Shown: in pieces, positions 36,331-43,465 of the stretch
Layout: each line of letters opens with the position of its first letter
Numbering within the stretch: position 1 is the stretch's first letter
From: Clostridia bacterium
GTDB lineage: Bacteria; Bacillota; Clostridia; Caldicoprobacterales; Caldicoprobacteraceae
DNA length: 53,291 bases
Reading direction: 5' to 3'
Assembly: GCA_017577715.1 (NCBI GenBank)
Contig: PKRC01000013.1
Coordinates: 1-53,291 of the forward strand
Made by a program: the position numbers and the translations under genes
The notes under the pieces: model-generated
What the model was told of the DNA's origin: nothing
What the model saw: the letters and a program-made list of their open reading frames with translations, nothing else
Database searches by the model: none

Positions 36331-37266
36331 TTATGCTTCGCCGCAAAGCTCAAGCAGCCTATTCCATCTTCTGTCCACTTCTTTCTGGATCTCTTCAATT
36401 AAGCCCTCATTTTCCTTGGTGAACAGATGACGGAACCTGCCTTGAACTTTCAGATACTCTACCACAGGCAGCTTGTTCTTAGGCTTATAGTTCAATATGA
36501 ACTTGCCCTCGACCACCTCGTAAAGAGGCCATACGCAGGTCTCTATAGCCAACCTAACAACCTCCATCAGCTGAGGAGTATTGTATCTCCATCCGCGCGG
36601 ACAGGGCGCCAGCACGTTCAAAAACGCCGGCCCAGGAGTATAGATAGCTTTTTCAGCCTTCTCGTAAAGGTCCTTCAAGTTCTTAAAAGGAGCAGTTTGA
36701 GCCACATAAGGAATGCCATGCGAAGCCATAATCATGGTCAAATCCTTCTTAAATTGCACCTTACCGGGTATCGCACTGCCAGCAGGAGAAGTAGTGGTAT
36801 CGGCGTACTTAGGCGTGGACGAAGATCTCTGTATACCGGTGTTCATATAAGCTTCATTGTCATAGCAGACATACACCATGTCATGGCCTCTTTCCATGGC
36901 CCCCGAAAGAGCCTGAAAACCTATATCATAAGTGCCACCATCACCGCCAAAGGCGATAAACTTGGTGGTACCCTTAACCTTACCAACCTTAGATAGGGCA
37001 CGATAAGCAGCCTCCGCCCCCGCAACGGTAGCAGCAGCATTCTCAAATGCGCTGTGGATGAACGAATCCTTCCAGGCGGTGTAAGGATACAAGCAGGTCG
37101 AAACTTCAAGGCAACCCGTGGCCACTCCAATCACCGCATGGTCCTCGGGCTTTAAAGCCCTCAGTACTGTCCTAACCACGATAGGGGCGCCGCATCCTGC
37201 ACACATCCGGTGTCCGCCGGTTATACGTTCCTCTTTTTGGGTTAAAGTCTTAAGATTGTATGCCAC
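36331..37266 (-). CDS. porB: Pyruvate:ferredoxin oxidoreductase, beta subunit
   Basis: The 311-residue thiamine-diphosphate subunit of the four-subunit pyruvate synthase, which turns pyruvate and CoA into acetyl-CoA, CO2 and reduced ferredoxin. Cluster ligands begin at MCAGCGAP; the TPP motif is AFGGDGGTYDIGFQAL followed by CYDNEAYMNTG. The start is a GTG at 37266, eight bases after AGGAGG; a further GTG at 37275 lies within that site. It is the last gene of porGDAB and ends just before the shared terminator. Confidence 0.94.
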   Translation of the reverse strand: MAYNLKTLTQKEERITGGHRMCAGCGAPIVVRTVLRALKPEDHAVIGVATGCLEVSTCLYPYTAWKDSFIHSAFENAAATVAGAEAAYRALSKVGKVKGTTKFIAFGGDGGTYDIGFQALSGAMERGHDMVYVCYDNEAYMNTGIQRSSSTPKYADTTTSPAGSAIPGKVQFKKDLTMIMASHGIPYVAQTAPFKNLKDLYEKAEKAIYTPGPAFLNVLAPCPRGWRYNTPQLMEVVRLAIETCVWPLYEVVEGKFILNYKPKNKLPVVEYLKVQGRFRHLFTKENEGLIEEIQKEVDRRWNRLLELCGEA

Positions 37267-37278
37267 CTTACACACCTC

Positions 37279-38460
37279 CTATTCCCTTACGCCCAGATAA
37301 TTGAAGGTAGATTTTACTTCGCCGGTTCTTACAATCTCCAGCAGATCCTGATACACGGTCATAATATCATCGGTACGCACATCGCGGCCGCCTAAACCGT
37401 ATATATAGCTTACAGCCTTGGTATCTTTCGCATAATCAAACATGGCACTCCTTACCTCTGTAAACAATGGACCACCTGCTGTAGAGAAGCTCTCAGCCTT
37501 ATCCATAATGGCCACGGCCTTCAAATGCGACAGAGCTTTACCCAGCTCCTCAAATGGGAACGGCCGGAACACCCTTAACTTAATCAAACCGGCCTTGATG
37601 CCCTGCTTGCGCAGCTCATTAACCACAAACTTGGCAGTACCGGCTGTAGAGTTCATTATGACAATAGCTACTTCAGCATCTTCCATCTTGTATTCCTCAA
37701 AATATCCATACTTTCTGCCGGTCAGCTTCTCAAACTCTTCTGCGACCTCCAGGATCACCCTCTTTGCATTCTTCATGGCCTCTGCCTGTGCCCGCTTGTG
37801 TTCAAAGTAGTAGGCAGGCATATCCAGTGGTCCCATGGAAATAGGGTTGTCCCTGTCCAGCAAATAATATTCAGGCTTGTATTCTCCGACAAATGCTTTG
37901 ACCTTCTCATCTTCGAGGAGCTCTATATTTTCAACCGCATGGCTGGTGATAAATCCATCATAACACACCATTACGGGCAGCTGCACATCTTTGTGTTCAG
38001 CAATGCGAACGGCCTGAATCAGATTGTCGTAAGCTTCCTGGTTGTTTTCGCAGTATAGCTGAATCCAACCTGAATCCCTGGCGCCCATACTATCGCTGTG
38101 GTCGTTGTGGATGTTGATGGGGCCAGACAAAGCTCTGTTTATAACCGACATGACGATGGGCAAACGCAATGAAGCAGCTATATACAGCATCTCCCACATC
38201 AGTGCCAAACCCTGTGAAGAAGTAGCCGTCATGGTCCTGGCACCGGCCGCTTCAGCCCCTATACATGCGCTCATGGCACTGTGCTCCGACTCAACTGCCA
38301 CAAACTCGGTGTGTACCTGGCCATTGGCAACAAACTGAGAAAAGTATTGAGGCACTTCGGTCGATGGCGTAATAGGAAATGCCGCCACAACATCCGGATC
38401 AATCTGGCGCATAGCCACGGCTATCGCTTCGTTACCGCTCAACTTGTCCTTGATTCCCAT
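37279..38460 (-). CDS. porA: Pyruvate:ferredoxin oxidoreductase, alpha subunit
   Basis: A 393-residue alpha subunit with the pyrimidine-binding half of the active site (SGNEAIAVAMRQIDPDVVAAFPITP, then VAVESEHSAMSACIGAEAAG with the conserved Glu) and a C-terminal domain containing MDKAESFSTAGGPL. I take ATG 38460 as start; GTG 38466, two codons earlier and nearer to GGGAGGGG, is an alternative. It is joined to porD by 11 bases and to porB by 12. The split into four subunits is the archaeal/Thermotoga arrangement rather than the fused clostridial one. Confidence 0.94.
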   Translation of the reverse strand: MGIKDKLSGNEAIAVAMRQIDPDVVAAFPITPSTEVPQYFSQFVANGQVHTEFVAVESEHSAMSACIGAEAAGARTMTATSSQGLALMWEMLYIAASLRLPIVMSVINRALSGPINIHNDHSDSMGARDSGWIQLYCENNQEAYDNLIQAVRIAEHKDVQLPVMVCYDGFITSHAVENIELLEDEKVKAFVGEYKPEYYLLDRDNPISMGPLDMPAYYFEHKRAQAEAMKNAKRVILEVAEEFEKLTGRKYGYFEEYKMEDAEVAIVIMNSTAGTAKFVVNELRKQGIKAGLIKLRVFRPFPFEELGKALSHLKAVAIMDKAESFSTAGGPLFTEVRSAMFDYAKDTKAVSYIYGLGGRDVRTDDIMTVYQDLLEIVRTGEVKSTFNYLGVRE

Positions 38461-38477
38461 TTCCACATTCCCCTCCC

Positions 38478-38783
38478 TTACTCTTCTTCTACAAAATCTA
38501 TGGCTTTAAACGGACATACCTCTACGCAGATTCCACAACCTTTGCAGTGGTCATAATCGAAGTCCTTTCTTTTGCCATCCTCTACAGGAATAGCCATATC
38601 AGGACATACCGGCCAGCAGAGCAGACACTGCTTGCACTTATCCTGAAGCCACACCGGCTTCATGGAACGCCAATCACCGGTTTTGAAATCCTCGGCGTTA
38701 CCGGCATCTATGATATGCCCACCCTGCGGCATCTCTCTCCAGGACATATCCTCTTTTACGTTCATCTTGCGCTCTTTAGTCAT
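38478..38783 (-). CDS. porD: Pyruvate:ferredoxin oxidoreductase, delta subunit
   Basis: A 101-residue 2[4Fe-4S] ferredoxin-like subunit that passes electrons from the TPP centre to ferredoxin. The two cluster motifs are CKQCLLCWPVCP and CKGCGICVEVCP, with an N-terminal extension of about 50 residues typical of PorD. The ATG at 38783 overlaps the porG stop (ATGA), so the two are coupled. The intact eight Cys suggest a functional subunit. Confidence 0.95.
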   Translation of the reverse strand: MTKERKMNVKEDMSWREMPQGGHIIDAGNAEDFKTGDWRSMKPVWLQDKCKQCLLCWPVCPDMAIPVEDGKRKDFDYDHCKGCGICVEVCPFKAIDFVEEE

Positions 38784-39358
38784 AGCCCCTTCACCTCCTG
38801 CATGGCCCGCTTGAGAGCCCTCATGTTCCCATCTATCACATGGGGTTTAGTAGCAAACTTATGATGGAACGACTTCTCCATAGCTTTAATAAAAGCATCC
38901 TCATCCATCAAGTTGGTAATCTTTGCAATGGCACCCAGCATAGGCACGTTGGGGAAGTAACGCCCCAGCTCCTCCACCGATATCTTTCTGGCATCGATGG
39001 TGTAAATCTTACCTTCAAAGCCCTTCAATAGCGGCCTGAACTCTTCAGGGTCCTTAGCTGAATTTATCACTATAGCTCCATCCTTTTTTAGTCCGGCCGT
39101 CACATCTACCGCCGATACCAGCGTCTCGTCCACCACTATAACGTAGTCGGGCTCATAAATATTGGAATGTATGGTAATTGGCTCGTCGCTGATGCGGTTA
39201 TAGGCGGTAATGGGCGCCCCCATTCGCTCCGGACCATACTCCGGGAACCCTTGCACATACTTACCGGTGTCAAAAGCAGCTTCGGCCAACAGCAGAGATG
39301 CGGTCTTGGCACCTTGTCCTCCTCTGCCGTGCCAGCGGATCTCTATCATCCTACCCAT
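38780..39358 (-). CDS. porG: Pyruvate:ferredoxin oxidoreductase, gamma subunit
   Basis: A 192-residue gamma subunit that contributes to CoA binding and complex assembly. It starts with EIRWHGRGGQGAKTASLLLA, the signature of the family, and has VVVDETLVSAVDVTAGL and FPNVPMLGAIAKIT. ATG 39358 is ten bases after AAAGGAGG; a second ATG three codons on has no ribosome site of its own. First gene of the operon; a perfect sigma-A promoter lies 170 bases upstream, with two further extended -10 boxes between. Confidence 0.94.
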   Translation of the reverse strand: MGRMIEIRWHGRGGQGAKTASLLLAEAAFDTGKYVQGFPEYGPERMGAPITAYNRISDEPITIHSNIYEPDYVIVVDETLVSAVDVTAGLKKDGAIVINSAKDPEEFRPLLKGFEGKIYTIDARKISVEELGRYFPNVPMLGAIAKITNLMDEDAFIKAMEKSFHHKFATKPHVIDGNMRALKRAMQEVKGL

Positions 39359-39413
39359 TTAAAGATTTCCTCCTTTCATTTTACAATGCATAATTACTTA
39401 AATTTCCAGCATC

Positions 39414-39425
39414 TGTACTAGTACA
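39414..39425. promoter_or_regulatory. 12-bp perfect palindrome in the por leader
   Basis: TGTACTAGTACA, downstream of the por transcription start, 56 bases before porG. An operator-like place; regulator unknown. Confidence 0.4.
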
Positions 39426-39445
39426 AGCAACAAAAAATAAATTGT

Positions 39446-39544
39446 ATTATAACAGATATCCAAATACAATTATAACAGCTTCACAAAACCCATCATTATA
39501 CACGCTTTATGGACATATAACACTAGTCAGATTAATTATAACAG
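39446..39544 (-). repeat. Three copies of CTGTTATAAT before por
   Basis: On the minus strand CTGTTATAAT occurs at 39455-39446, 39478-39469 and 39544-39535. Each contains TGT-TATAAT, an extended -10 box. Only the outermost has a consensus -35. Confidence 0.8.
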
Positions 39545-39563
39545 ATGAGAATATCGCTGTCAA
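39535..39563 (-). promoter_or_regulatory. Perfect sigma-A promoter of the por operon
   Basis: On the minus strand TTGACA (39563-39558), 17 bases, TATAAT (39540-39535), with a TG extension. Full consensus fits the high expression expected for a central fermentation enzyme. Confidence 0.85.
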
Positions 39564-39635
39564 CAAAATATAAAAATAAACAAAACTGTGATGAAGTATA
39601 TTCGGAGACGTGGCTTGCCAGAAGGGAACAAAAAA

Positions 39636-39911
39636 TCAAAGCAAGATGAACTGCAAAACCAGGATGAGAATAATACCTGGAATTCCCAAAAAACCCACGA
39701 TCAAAGCGGTAACGGGGTTTATGGCCACGGTGATGCCAATTAGACCCCCAACCAGGTTCAACAGCCATAATATAATGCCGCCTATGATGGCATTGTATAT
39801 CAATTTGAGGATGACTTTAAACGGCACCAGCAAAAACCATCCTACAATGTATAGGAGCACCAGGCCAGCAGCATAGGCCAGTATGACTTCCCACGGAATT
39901 GCCCCCAACAT
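39636..39911 (-). CDS. bofA: Pro-sigma-K processing inhibitor BofA
   Basis: A 91-residue membrane protein that holds back the SpoIVFB protease during sporulation and so times sigma-K activation. It has a hydrophobic N-terminal helix (AYAAGLVLLYIVGWFLL), a second membrane segment, and the conserved C-terminal block NPVTALIVGFLGIPGIILIL. Its presence marks a spore former. It lies beside a DUF2508 gene, the same pairing as yaaL-bofA in Bacillus; recR, usually next to them, is not in this window. Confidence 0.9.
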   Translation of the reverse strand: MLGAIPWEVILAYAAGLVLLYIVGWFLLVPFKVILKLIYNAIIGGIILWLLNLVGGLIGITVAINPVTALIVGFLGIPGIILILVLQFILL

Positions 39912-40086
39912 ACCACCACACCCTGATCAAAAATTGATAGCAAGCAGCTCCAGGTACAAATTGCTCACGCTTTATAATATGATGCTAATCCAAATTATAT
40001 GACAATTGGAGCAACTCCCTCCATTGGTTGAACTAGCCTGTATACTTGTATGACAGCTGTAAACTCATAAGAGGTAGTTTGGCACT

Positions 40087-40356
40087 TTATTCATTAAAAT
40101 ATTGTAAAGTCTGTATGCCCTCAATGCCCCTCAACCTAGCCTGTTTGAGCATATACATGTATTTTTTTCTGGCAGCTTCCATGTTGTATATGGCATAATC
40201 CACCAACTCCGGTTCGCTGACGCTATTGAAATAGTTTTGCGCATTTACCCATTCAGCATGTGCCTGGTTGATAGCCCGCAATATGTCAAAGTACTCTTGA
40301 TCATAAGTCAAACCGTTGTGGCGTGCATAGAAAAGGTTTAGTATTCGCATCCTCAT
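40087..40356 (-). CDS. yaaL: DUF2508 family protein (YaaL-like)
   Basis: An 89-residue helical protein. The pattern AINQAHAEWVNAQNYFNSV, then EPELVDYAIYNMEAARKKYMYMLKQA, is that of DUF2508/YaaL, a small protein conserved in Firmicutes just before bofA. Function unknown. GGAGGG precedes the ATG; a second ATG lies two codons in. It is separated from bofA by 175 bp. No catalytic residues are apparent. Confidence 0.88.
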   Translation of the reverse strand: MRMRILNLFYARHNGLTYDQEYFDILRAINQAHAEWVNAQNYFNSVSEPELVDYAIYNMEAARKKYMYMLKQARLRGIEGIQTLQYFNE

Positions 40357-40452
40357 GTATATCCCTCCGCTGCGCCCGTTTTTTTATATATTATTGCCAT
40401 ATTTTTTCAGGATTATCCCCTTAGGGCCCAGCAAGTAGCCTTTTAATAAAAG

Positions 40453-40484
40453 TAAAAAAGGACGAGATATATTTCTCGTCCTTT
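40453..40484 (-). terminator. Terminator of the rubrerythrin gene
   Basis: AAAGGACGAGA and TCTCGTCCTTT form an 11-bp stem with a 6-base loop; on the minus strand TTTTTTACTTTT follows. Confidence 0.88.
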
Positions 40485-40504
40485 CAGCTTGCCTATGCCC
40501 ATTA

Positions 40505-41092
40505 TCAATAGGGCTCCACAAATACCTCGAAGTACCCTTGTGGATGGGCGCAGGCCGGACATTTTGCCGGAGCGCTTGTGCCTTCATGTATATAGCCGCA
40601 GTTGATGCACTTCCATTTAATGACTGTATCTTTTTTAAATACTTTGTCATTCTCTATGTTCTCGAGCAATTTTCTATATCTCCTCTCATGGTTTTGCTCG
40701 CTTACACTGACCCTTCTGAAGACTTCTGCGATCTCTGGGAAGCCCTCTTCATCAGCAACTCTGGCAAACTCAGGATACATATCAGCCCATTCCTCGTGTT
40801 CGCCTTTAGCAGCGGCAAGCAGGTTGGCCTTGGTATCCCCCAGAGCAACGGGATAGGATGCATTGGTTATCTCCACCATCTCGCCGTTAAAGCTTTCATT
40901 GAGGAATTGGAAGAACCTCTTGGCATGTTCTTTTTCATGGTCTGCCGTCTCCAGGAATATATTGGCTATCTGTATGTAGCCCTCCTGCCTGGCTACAGAG
41001 GCATAATAGGTATACCTGTTTCTTGCCTGTGCCTCACCGGCAAATGCTTTTAACAAATTCTCAGCAGTCTTGGTTCCCTTAAGCGATTTCAT
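40505..41092 (-). CDS. rbr: Rubrerythrin
   Basis: A 195-residue peroxide reductase of anaerobes. The ferritin-like diiron domain has FAGEAQARNRYTYYA and ETADHEKEHAKRFF in the first half and KGEHEEWADMYPEF and SVSEQNHERRY in the second. The C-terminal rubredoxin-like domain carries CINCGYIHEG and CPACAHPQGYF. All iron ligands are visible. GGGAGGAG precedes the ATG. It pairs with the desulfoferrodoxin gene 180 bp upstream on the same strand; the two together detoxify superoxide and peroxide. Confidence 0.97.
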   Translation of the reverse strand: MKSLKGTKTAENLLKAFAGEAQARNRYTYYASVARQEGYIQIANIFLETADHEKEHAKRFFQFLNESFNGEMVEITNASYPVALGDTKANLLAAAKGEHEEWADMYPEFARVADEEGFPEIAEVFRRVSVSEQNHERRYRKLLENIENDKVFKKDTVIKWKCINCGYIHEGTSAPAKCPACAHPQGYFEVFVEPY

Positions 41093-41120
41093 ATAAATCT
41101 CCTCCCTTGTTTTTTATTAT

Positions 41121-41151
41121 TTTTTATTTATTTCAAATTTTTATTTATTTC
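41121..41151 (-). repeat. Tandem 14-mer repeat in the rubrerythrin leader
   Basis: GAAATAAATAAAAA (minus strand) occurs twice, at 41134-41121 and 41151-41138, a period of 17 bases, just before the rubrerythrin ribosome site. Confidence 0.6.
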
Positions 41152-41269
41152 GAACAATAAAATGACATTCATATTCCAAAAAGCAGTTTATCCCACTTTA
41201 TCCAATACCTTCAAATTAAGCACTGCCTATCTTAAATGCAACCGACTTGCATCTTTTAAGCGATAGGTT

Positions 41270-41653
41270 TTACTTTACTTCTGTCTTCCAAATCCCATGA
41301 ATGTTGCAGTAAGCGTAAACATCGACTTCTTCACCTGTATCAACCAATTCTACTTTTGGCTCTTCACCAGGTGCCAGTGCAATTCTCCTCATGGTCTTGT
41401 CGCCAATCACCGCCACCCATTCAATGTAATGTTCTGGTACCATAGGATGAGGAGCTGAACCAATCTGGATATACAATTTGCCATCCTTTCTGGTAACGGC
41501 CGGTACATGCTTTTCAACGGACGCATCTACGGTATTGGGCTTAAGCTCAGTCATGGGTTGGCCGCAGCATACCAGTTCTCCTCCACCCTTGTTGATGAGC
41601 TCAACCAAATTCCCGCAGACTTCACACCGGTAAAAAGTCACTTTGTCTCTCAT
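41270..41653 (-). CDS. dfx: Desulfoferrodoxin (superoxide reductase)
   Basis: A 127-residue two-domain superoxide reductase. The N-terminal desulforedoxin centre has CEVCGN and a CCGQPM pair. The catalytic Fe centre uses His residues in EKHVPAVT and SAPHPMVPEHYIEW, and Cys/His in YCNIHGIW, with the Glu and Lys of VEKH near the iron. Length is normal for class I/II desulfoferrodoxin. GAAAGGAGG lies before the ATG. It is followed by rubrerythrin. An interrupted palindrome spans the likely -10 region. Confidence 0.96.
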   Translation of the reverse strand: MRDKVTFYRCEVCGNLVELINKGGGELVCCGQPMTELKPNTVDASVEKHVPAVTRKDGKLYIQIGSAPHPMVPEHYIEWVAVIGDKTMRRIALAPGEEPKVELVDTGEEVDVYAYCNIHGIWKTEVK

Positions 41654-41692
41654 ATTATCCTGTTCCTCCTTTCAATTAAAATCTTCATTTAC

Positions 41693-41718
41693 TTGATGTA
41701 AAATATATACCACATCAA
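41693..41718. promoter_or_regulatory. Interrupted palindrome at the desulfoferrodoxin promoter
   Basis: TTGATGT and ACATCAA with 12 bases between, 40 bases upstream of the gene; a TGG-TATATA extended -10-like box lies between the arms on the minus strand. Not a PerR box (TTATAATNATTATAA). Confidence 0.5.
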
Positions 41719-41768
41719 ATTTGTTTTTAAACCAATTTTTGAATTTATACAAAAAATATCAAAATACA

Positions 41769-41811
41769 ACAAAAAAACGGGAACAAAGCATGTTATGCTT
41801 TTCGCGTTTTT
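41769..41811 (-). terminator. Terminator of the GT8 gene
   Basis: AAAGCAT and ATGCTTT form the core stem around GTT; AAAAAACG and CGTTTTT extend it. On the minus strand a run of seven T follows. Confidence 0.75.
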
Positions 41812-41850
41812 AACTTAATTATCTAAACCCCGTCAAAGTTTGGAGCAAAT

Positions 41851-42699
41851 CTATCTGGCAACTTCAGCTGTTGCCTCATCATACTCCCGACAATTCTCAA
41901 TCCTTTGAACTAGCTTTTGGTAGTGTTTGTAGAGAATACCGAAACGATACTTATAACTGGGATGCCACGGCTTCTTCCTTCCGCAGAAATGCAAGATAAC
42001 CGTATTGTGCATAACAAAATCAAGATTGACACGGCCTTTTGTGGCAAGAAAATATGTGCCATAACGCCTGGCATCATAATTATATAAATGCTCGTCCAAC
42101 GGTTTGATCTTATGCCAGAAAAGCCCATTTAGTACATCCTGGTCAGGCAGTATGAGCTCATGGGCATGCTCTTTTATATAATCAAATATCTGCTGAACCT
42201 GCACCTCTTTTCGCAACAGTTCCACGTTGATGAGCAAAACGCCAGAATTGTAATATCTATTGGACTCCGTTCTGAGGCGAATCCTGTTTATGTAATCTAT
42301 CACCGGCTTGGAGTGTGCAGCAGCAGCAAAATAATAGCCATCTATTTCGGTATAATAAAGTGGTTCAATAGGGTTAAGCACCAAAATATCAGGATCAAGA
42401 TACAATATCCTGTCGACATGGGCAGGTAACACGGTATGCGCGATAAGGCGATAATACATTTCAGGAGGATAATAAAAGTTAACTGGTGCCTCGGCAAACA
42501 TGTCCCGTTCAACAGTAAGCGGGTACAGCGCATGTCCACAAGCCTCTACAAATGCCGAAAGCCGCTCAAGCTCCTGTTTTTGTATATCGGAGTGCATCAA
42601 ATACACTTCTACTTTTTCAGAGCAATTATCAAACAGCGATTTTAGCATCACCTTAAGCGGCGGAACATAAGCAGCATTCAGAGTCACCAGTATATTCAC
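41851..42699 (-). CDS. Family 8 glycosyltransferase
   Basis: A 282-residue GT8 enzyme that transfers a sugar from a nucleotide donor to a glycan or lipid. The fold start VNILVTLNAAYV, the metal DxD motif in RILYLDPDILVL, the NSGVLLINVELLR segment and the C-terminal HFCGRKKPW are all typical. I chose GTG 42699, nine bases after AGAGG; ATG 42705 is too close to that site. No other cell-wall glycan genes are adjacent, so the acceptor is unknown. Confidence 0.88.
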   Translation of the reverse strand: MNILVTLNAAYVPPLKVMLKSLFDNCSEKVEVYLMHSDIQKQELERLSAFVEACGHALYPLTVERDMFAEAPVNFYYPPEMYYRLIAHTVLPAHVDRILYLDPDILVLNPIEPLYYTEIDGYYFAAAAHSKPVIDYINRIRLRTESNRYYNSGVLLINVELLRKEVQVQQIFDYIKEHAHELILPDQDVLNGLFWHKIKPLDEHLYNYDARRYGTYFLATKGRVNLDFVMHNTVILHFCGRKKPWHPSYKYRFGILYKHYQKLVQRIENCREYDEATAEVAR

Positions 42700-42753
42700 A
42701 CACATTCACCTCTCGCGCATAAAATTTAATATTTAAAAAAATCTTTAGCAAAT

Positions 42754-43257
42754 TCACTTGAATTCTTCAGGCCAGTCAATATATCGATTTAAAACCTCTA
42801 CAAAACTGCTTAACCCTTTTGCATCTTGACCATCAAACCGCGCTATATGTGGGCTGTCAATATCCAAAACCCCTATCAGCCTGTTATCCTTTATAATGGG
42901 TATGACTATCTCTGACCGGGATGCTGGGTCACAAACAATATGCCCCGGAAAGAGATTCACATCTTCAACCAGCTGAATTTGCCTTGTATCGGCGGCGGTT
43001 CCGCAGACGCCTTTGCCCAAAGCAATTCTGGTACATGCTGGCTTCCCTTGAAACGGCCCCAACATAAGTTCTCCTTCCCTGTAAAGATAAAAGCCTGCCC
43101 AATTTATGTCAGGAAGCAAGGTGTATAGCAAGGCAGCAGCATTGGCCAGCGCTGCCAGCCAGTATTTCTCTTCTTTGAGCAGCCCAACAAGATAGGCATT
43201 AAGCTGCTCGTAAAACTTTCCCTTGTCACCAGTATCTAATTTATCCATTACAAACAC
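42754..43257 (-). CDS. msrC: Free methionine-(R)-sulfoxide reductase (GAF domain)
   Basis: A 167-residue GAF-domain reductase that repairs free methionine-R-sulfoxide. The three redox Cys have the family spacing: KPACTRIALGKGVC gives two ten apart, and PGHIVCDPASRSEIVIPI gives the third 24 further on. INWAGFYLYREGEL and GVLDIDSPHIARFD are conserved. I chose GTG 43257, after GGAGGG; ATG 43248 is an alternative, and the open frame to 43317 has no ribosome site. It suits the oxidative-stress neighbours. Confidence 0.92.
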   Translation of the reverse strand: MFVMDKLDTGDKGKFYEQLNAYLVGLLKEEKYWLAALANAAALLYTLLPDINWAGFYLYREGELMLGPFQGKPACTRIALGKGVCGTAADTRQIQLVEDVNLFPGHIVCDPASRSEIVIPIIKDNRLIGVLDIDSPHIARFDGQDAKGLSSFVEVLNRYIDWPEEFK

Positions 43258-43331
43258 AACATACCCTCCTCGCCTATACCCTCTTCTGTGGACGTTAAAT
43301 TGGCCTACAGCAGACATGCTCAGCCACTTTT

Positions 43332-43360
43332 ATTTTACCACATTATAGCCTACAATCCAA
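43332..43360 (-). promoter_or_regulatory. Promoter of the methionine sulfoxide reductase gene
   Basis: On the minus strand TTGGAT, 17 bases, TAAAAT with a TGG extension. Confidence 0.4.
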
Positions 43361-43420
43361 TAATCATAGCCCATAACCCAACAAAGAAAGCGGATCTTTG
43401 GCATTTAAACCTCAATCTTA

Positions 43421-43448
43421 AAAAAATGCCAGAGATAAAATCTCTGGC
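43421..43448 (-). terminator. Terminator of the CoA-disulfide reductase gene
   Basis: GCCAGAGAT and ATCTCTGGC form a 9-bp stem with a 3-base loop; on the minus strand seven T follow. Confidence 0.88.
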
Positions 43449-43465
43449 CCTCCTGCATGGGTCAT

